A stretch of 64,000 bases of DNA from Hyphomicrobium sp. MC1 (GTDB taxonomy: Bacteria; Pseudomonadota; Alphaproteobacteria; Rhizobiales; Hyphomicrobiaceae). The stretch is taken from assembly GCF_000253295.1 (NCBI RefSeq), contig NC_015717.1, positions 1,116,001 to 1,180,000 on the forward strand. The letters are read 5' to 3'. How positions within the stretch are numbered: the stretch's first letter is position 1; the number at the start of each line of letters is the position of its first letter. Under the pieces are notes generated by a model. The model was not told the DNA's origin, made no database searches, and saw nothing but the letters and a program-made list of their open reading frames with translations. Position numbers and translations under genes: made by a program. Shown here piece by piece: positions 60,573 through 64,000 of the stretch.

Positions 60573-60900
60573 GCTTGCGAAAAACGCACTGCTGGCTCTC
60601 AACATCATTGCCGCGGAAGAAACGCCGTCGGCGGCCGACAGCCAGTACGTCATCAACCGCTATACCGATCTCTTCGAAGAGATGATGGTGAATGATGAAT
60701 TCTACTGGCCTGTCTCTGAAATCCCGGCTGCCGTGTTCGAGCCGCTCACCCAGATCATGGCGCTGATCATCATGCCGGCATTCGGAGAGCCCGTTGATCC
60801 GGACTCGATGGATGAGGGGCTGCGCATTCTCCGGCGCCGGCTGCGCCGCACGGTCAACGTCAAGTCCGACGAACTCGCAACGCATTTCGAAGACTTCTGA
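60547..60900 (+). CDS. tail accessory factor / head-tail adaptor (P22 gp4-like)
   Basis: 117 residues, helical: TELAKNALLALNIIAAEETP, YVINRYTDLFEEMMVNDEFY, then a basic helix (LRILRRRLRRTV). Size and position after the capsid and before the gp10-like gene fit a P22 gp4-type adaptor closing the portal. Confidence 0.6.
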   Translation: MATTRTPTELAKNALLALNIIAAEETPSAADSQYVINRYTDLFEEMMVNDEFYWPVSEIPAAVFEPLTQIMALIIMPAFGEPVDPDSMDEGLRILRRRLRRTVNVKSDELATHFEDF

Positions 60901-62324
60901 TGGCAATCATTCCTTTCCAGCTCCCGACCGGATCGACCAAAGGCAAGTTCCTGCAGGGCGGCGCCTGCCGGCTGATCAACTGCTACGCCTCTGAGATCGG
61001 TCCAGAGGGAAAAGTTCCGCGCGCGATTTATTCCTCCGACGGCTTGCAGGGCTTCTGTCTTTTGCAAGGTGTCCCATCGACGATCGGGTGTCGCGCGGCT
61101 CTGAACCTTGACGACGTCGCTCTTTATGTCGTCGCTGGAACGGCGCTCTACAAAGTCTCGCAGAACGGCAATCAGACGCTGATCGGCTCGATGAACATCT
61201 CGACCACGGCGCCGGTGTTCATGGTGCGCAACCGCCGCGTTCCGGCCGACGTGACGATTGTCTGCGACGGCCTGATGTACAATTGCCGGAACGACGTGCT
61301 GTCCCAGGTCACGGACCCTGATCTTTCCGGTCCGACGTCGCTCGATTACAGCGACGGCTACATGCTGATTACGACGGCGCTCAGCAAGTTTCAGATCAGC
61401 GCTATAGATGATGCCACGAGCTGGGATGGATTGGATTTCGCGACGGCAGACGGAAGTCCAGATGCCCTCGTGCGCGTGATCACCTATCAGGCCTATGCCT
61501 ACCTGATGGGAGCGGAGACCACAGAGGTTTGGCAGGATACCGGTGGGTCGGACTTTGCGTATTCGCGCGCCTACGTCATTCCTGTGGGCATTTTTGGTGC
61601 AGCATCGGCGCAGAAGGTCTCTGATTCAATCTTCTGGATTGGACATGACAAAACGGTCCGTCGTCTTTCTGGCGGAGATGGAGCCGTTGTGATCTCGGAA
61701 CCTGACGTCGAGAACGACATTCAGGCTACAGAGGATGCTTCGACGATCAGGTCTGCGGCTTGGATCGCGAACGGCCGCATGTTTTACATGATCTCCACGC
61801 CGGATTGGACGTGGGTTTATGATACGTCCATGAAGCGCTGGCACGAGCGTCAGACCTACGGGCAGAAGAACTGGCAGGTATCCTTCGTTGTCGGGTTCGG
61901 CACCAAGATCATAGCCGGTGATGTGGCGTCCGGCGCGCTTTACGAGATGAGTGCGAAGTTCACCGACGATGCGGGCAAGCCTCTAATCTCGAGCGTCGTT
62001 CTTCCGCGCGTGCATGCCTTTCCGTATCGCCTGAGATACTATTCGCTCTATCTCGATGTTCAGAAAGGCGTCGGCGTCGGCCAGGGCGCATCGCAGGACG
62101 TTGACCCTGAGATCATGGTGGAATGGTCTGACGACGGGGGAGCGACATATAAAGGGCAACGGACGCTGAAAATCGGCCAGCAAGGCAAGCCGATGGTTCG
62201 GGTTCGTACGCATCGCCTCGGTCAAGCCGGAGAAAATGGCAGAGACTTCAGAATCTCGTGGTCGGCTAAAGTTGATCGCGCGCTCTATCAGGCTGCGGCC
62301 AACGTGCGGCAGGTCGCGGCCTAA
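60900..62324 (+). CDS. packaged DNA stabilisation protein (P22 gp10-like)
   Basis: 474 residues, matching P22 gp10 (472) in length. Beta-propeller-like repeated strands (LDYSDGYMLITTA, YLMGAETTEVWQDTGG, FWIGHDKTVRRLSGGDG). It plugs the portal in podoviruses. ATGA overlap with the adaptor gene. Confidence 0.7.
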   Translation: MAIIPFQLPTGSTKGKFLQGGACRLINCYASEIGPEGKVPRAIYSSDGLQGFCLLQGVPSTIGCRAALNLDDVALYVVAGTALYKVSQNGNQTLIGSMNISTTAPVFMVRNRRVPADVTIVCDGLMYNCRNDVLSQVTDPDLSGPTSLDYSDGYMLITTALSKFQISAIDDATSWDGLDFATADGSPDALVRVITYQAYAYLMGAETTEVWQDTGGSDFAYSRAYVIPVGIFGAASAQKVSDSIFWIGHDKTVRRLSGGDGAVVISEPDVENDIQATEDASTIRSAAWIANGRMFYMISTPDWTWVYDTSMKRWHERQTYGQKNWQVSFVVGFGTKIIAGDVASGALYEMSAKFTDDAGKPLISSVVLPRVHAFPYRLRYYSLYLDVQKGVGVGQGASQDVDPEIMVEWSDDGGATYKGQRTLKIGQQGKPMVRVRTHRLGQAGENGRDFRISWSAKVDRALYQAAANVRQVAA

Positions 62325-62770
62325 TGGGTCTGTTCGATCCGCCGCCGCCCGGCAACATGACGACGAGCACGGGAAAGATCAGTGACGCGGCCTATGCCTG
62401 GTTCCGATCGTTGGGACAGAGCCTTTCCGGGGCTGTCTCAGGTTTGTCGACTGTGCAGGGTCAAACAGAATCTGGAACGTTCTCTATCTCATTCCCAGTC
62501 AATCAAAGCTATCGGGCAAAGATCAACTCGGCTTTTGGATTTACGATCACATCGATCACGTCGCGCTGCGCAAGCGGGACGTGTACTGCGACATGGAATA
62601 TCAGTGGCACAGACATTACAGCGACACCGAATTCCGTCTCGACATCAGCGAATATCCAAACGCCGACGGGAAACAATGTCGTCGCTGTCGGTCAGAATTT
62701 GAATTGTGTTATTAGCGCGAACTCGTCGTGCCAGTATGCGATCTTTGAGATCGCCTATACGAGAACGTGA
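62324..62770 (+). CDS. prophage tail hypothetical protein
   Basis: 148 residues; helical start (SDAAYAWFRSLGQSLSGAV) then Ser/Thr-rich beta sequence with four cysteines. Coupled to gp10-like gene (overlapping start). Not recognised. Confidence 0.6.
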   Translation: MGLFDPPPPGNMTTSTGKISDAAYAWFRSLGQSLSGAVSGLSTVQGQTESGTFSISFPVNQSYRAKINSAFGFTITSITSRCASGTCTATWNISGTDITATPNSVSTSANIQTPTGNNVVAVGQNLNCVISANSSCQYAIFEIAYTRT

Positions 62771-63420
62771 TGGGAATGTTCGCGCGTTGGGACGGCGGAC
62801 CTGTGACGGTTTCCTACATTGGAACGCAGACCATCTTCACCGGAAGTTCCGGGTCGGTTTCCTTCACGGTTCCAGCGCTAGGTGGCAACCAGTGGGTTGT
62901 TGTCACCTGCCAGTTTCTAGGGTCTTCGCGAACTCTGTCGTCAATTGGCGGCGCTGCTGCGACGAAGCTTGTCGAGAGTGCAAATACCGGTGGCTTGGCA
63001 GACACGCGATCTCAAATCTGGATCGCAAAACCGGCTGCCGGAACGACAATCGTAACAATCCCCACATCTACCGGCACGGAGGCCTATTCTCTCTATGTCG
63101 TGAGCAACCTGATTAATGGTGGAGCAGCAAGCTCTACCGCTGTGACGACGGGTTCTGGGACAAGCCTGTCGTCGCTGTCTGCCCCCGCCGGCTCTGCCGT
63201 GATCAGCATCGCCATGCTGTTCTGTGCCGATACTCCAGCGACGGCCTGCACCTGGAGCGGCGGCGTCACCCAGGATGCATTTGGCGGGGCAACAGCTGGG
63301 ATCAGTGATCTGCGATGGTCGCCGGCGCATGCGTTGCCATCGGTGGCGACGACTTACGGGCTTTCCTTCTCATTCAACGGCGGCGGCTTCACGACCGGTA
63401 GCGCCGTTGCCTTGCGGTAA
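62770..63420 (+). CDS. phage tail-associated hypothetical protein
   Basis: 216 residues (GTG 62767 is an alternative start). Gly/Ser/Thr-rich beta protein, FTGSSGSVSFTVPALGGNQW, SLYVVSNLINGGAA. It resembles beta-sandwich virion proteins found near tail genes. Function unknown. Confidence 0.6.
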   Translation: MGMFARWDGGPVTVSYIGTQTIFTGSSGSVSFTVPALGGNQWVVVTCQFLGSSRTLSSIGGAAATKLVESANTGGLADTRSQIWIAKPAAGTTIVTIPTSTGTEAYSLYVVSNLINGGAASSTAVTTGSGTSLSSLSAPAGSAVISIAMLFCADTPATACTWSGGVTQDAFGGATAGISDLRWSPAHALPSVATTYGLSFSFNGGGFTTGSAVALR

Positions 63421-63447
63421 GCACTTCCTCACATAGGACAACAGACC

Positions 63448-64000
63448 ATGGCCTTTTTTGACTGGAACGGATCGCAGGCGCGGTCCGACATCAACAGCGC
63501 TTACAAAAAAGCAAACGCGGCGCTCGATCAGGGCTATCAGACGTCTCAGGGCTATTATGATCAGGCGGCATCGAATTATCAGCCATGGGTGACGTCGGGC
63601 CAGCAAGGCCAGCAGATGTATGCCGATCTGCTTGGTCTCAATGGCACGGATGCAAGATCCAATGCACAGGGTGTCATTACCTCTGATCCGCTGTGGACCG
63701 GGCAGCTTGCATCGGATCAAAATGCGGCTCTGAAAGCGCTCAATGCGCGCGGCCTTGGAGCATCTGGAACGGCTGCCTTAGCCGGCCAGCGCGTTCTTTA
63801 CCAGAATTATAACAACATCCTGTCCGATTACGCCAACCTCGGCAACCAAGGCCTGTCCGCAGCAGGAAGTCAGTCAAACGTTTATACGGGTCAAGGTGAC
63901 AATGCCTATGGCTATGGCGCGACGAAGGCCAATAACGCGATAGGGCAAGGGAGTGCGATCAGTCAGACGCGGAACACTGGTCTCAACAATGTGCTCGGCA
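63448..64000 (+). CDS. DNA ejection / internal virion-type protein (3' end outside window)
   Basis: Starts ATG 63448; 184 codons are visible without a stop. MAFFDWNGSQARSDINSAYK is followed by a Gln/Gly/Ala-rich helical sequence with SLGYQTSQGYYDQA-like and NARGLGASGTAALAG motifs. Such Gln/Ala-rich proteins after gp10 in podoviruses act in DNA ejection or as tail hub parts. Confidence 0.7.
   Translation, partial: MAFFDWNGSQARSDINSAYKKANAALDQGYQTSQGYYDQAASNYQPWVTSGQQGQQMYADLLGLNGTDARSNAQGVITSDPLWTGQLASDQNAALKALNARGLGASGTAALAGQRVLYQNYNNILSDYANLGNQGLSAAGSQSNVYTGQGDNAYGYGATKANNAIGQGSAISQTRNTGLNNVLG

Larger units (their letters stand above)
33525..64000. mobile_element. prophage integrated at tRNA-Leu, right end outside the window
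   Basis: Integrase adjacent to the tRNA, a leftward early operon, a repressor/operator switch, replication genes, and terminase, portal, capsid and tail genes form an ordered temperate podovirus-like genome of more than 30 kb. The left attachment core should lie in the tRNA 3' half. The matching copy, the lysis genes and the rest of the tail or ejection genes are not in the window. Structural genes look intact, so it may still be functional. Confidence 0.93.

Overview
The window is high-GC DNA from an alphaproteobacterium, most likely a member of the Hyphomicrobiales close to Hyphomicrobium or Rhodomicrobium. This rests on the conserved run dapA-smpB / rpoZ-rsh-(DUF2062)-pdxJ-acpS-lepB-rnc-era-recO, a single bifunctional Rsh enzyme and alphaproteobacterial-looking protein sequences. 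Species cannot be fixed from sequence alone.

Bases 1-33,437 are chromosome. 1-5.9 kb holds a DedA membrane protein, an alpha/beta hydrolase and a three-gene periplasmic molybdenum hydroxylase (2Fe-2S subunit, Tat-exported molybdopterin subunit, triheme cytochrome c). 6-15 kb holds a siroheme-synthase-like protein with a decayed methyltransferase end, an OmpA protein with four BON-like repeats, a membrane-anchored acidic protein with two helix-hairpin-helix-like modules, a second hydrolase and a Slt-type lytic transglycosylase. 15-27 kb is the housekeeping block above, plus a cysteine-free peroxiredoxin-like protein, a family 5 uracil-DNA glycosylase and a NYN-domain protein. 27-33.4 kb holds pccA, a LysR regulator, a 22-residue Lys/Ala peptide gene, a secreted protein and lipB.

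From tRNA-Leu(GAG) at 33,438-33,524 to the window end (64,000) lies a prophage, open at the right. Integrase and a probable excisionase sit beside the tRNA. A leftward early operon of about 25 small, mostly ATGA-coupled genes runs from 43.2 kb down to 35 kb (ERF recombinase, DUF968-like, DUF4326, DUF6948 and many unknowns). A lambda-like switch follows: a cI-type repressor, a cro-like gene and 17-bp operators repeated at both divergent promoters. Rightward genes include a DnaT-like initiator with seven iterons inside its coding sequence (probable origin), a P-like partner, a GapR-like protein and a possible DUF6456-type regulator. The late region is podovirus-like: a tailspike lies upstream of terminase, followed by terminase small and large subunits, a P22-type 700-residue portal, scaffold, DUF4043/N4-gp56 capsid, tail accessory factor and gp10-like stabilisation protein, and a partial ejection-type protein. 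Two reverse- or counter-oriented inserts (43.5 kb and 52.3 kb) look like morons. No lysis genes, attR or right end are visible in the window.

Least explained and most worth a look: the internal iteron origin, the tandem 17-bp operators with an apparently non-cleavable repressor, the Gly-X (silk-like) repeat gene, the cysteine-free peroxiredoxin, the terminator-like dapA leader and the noncoding inverted repeat at 48.8 kb.
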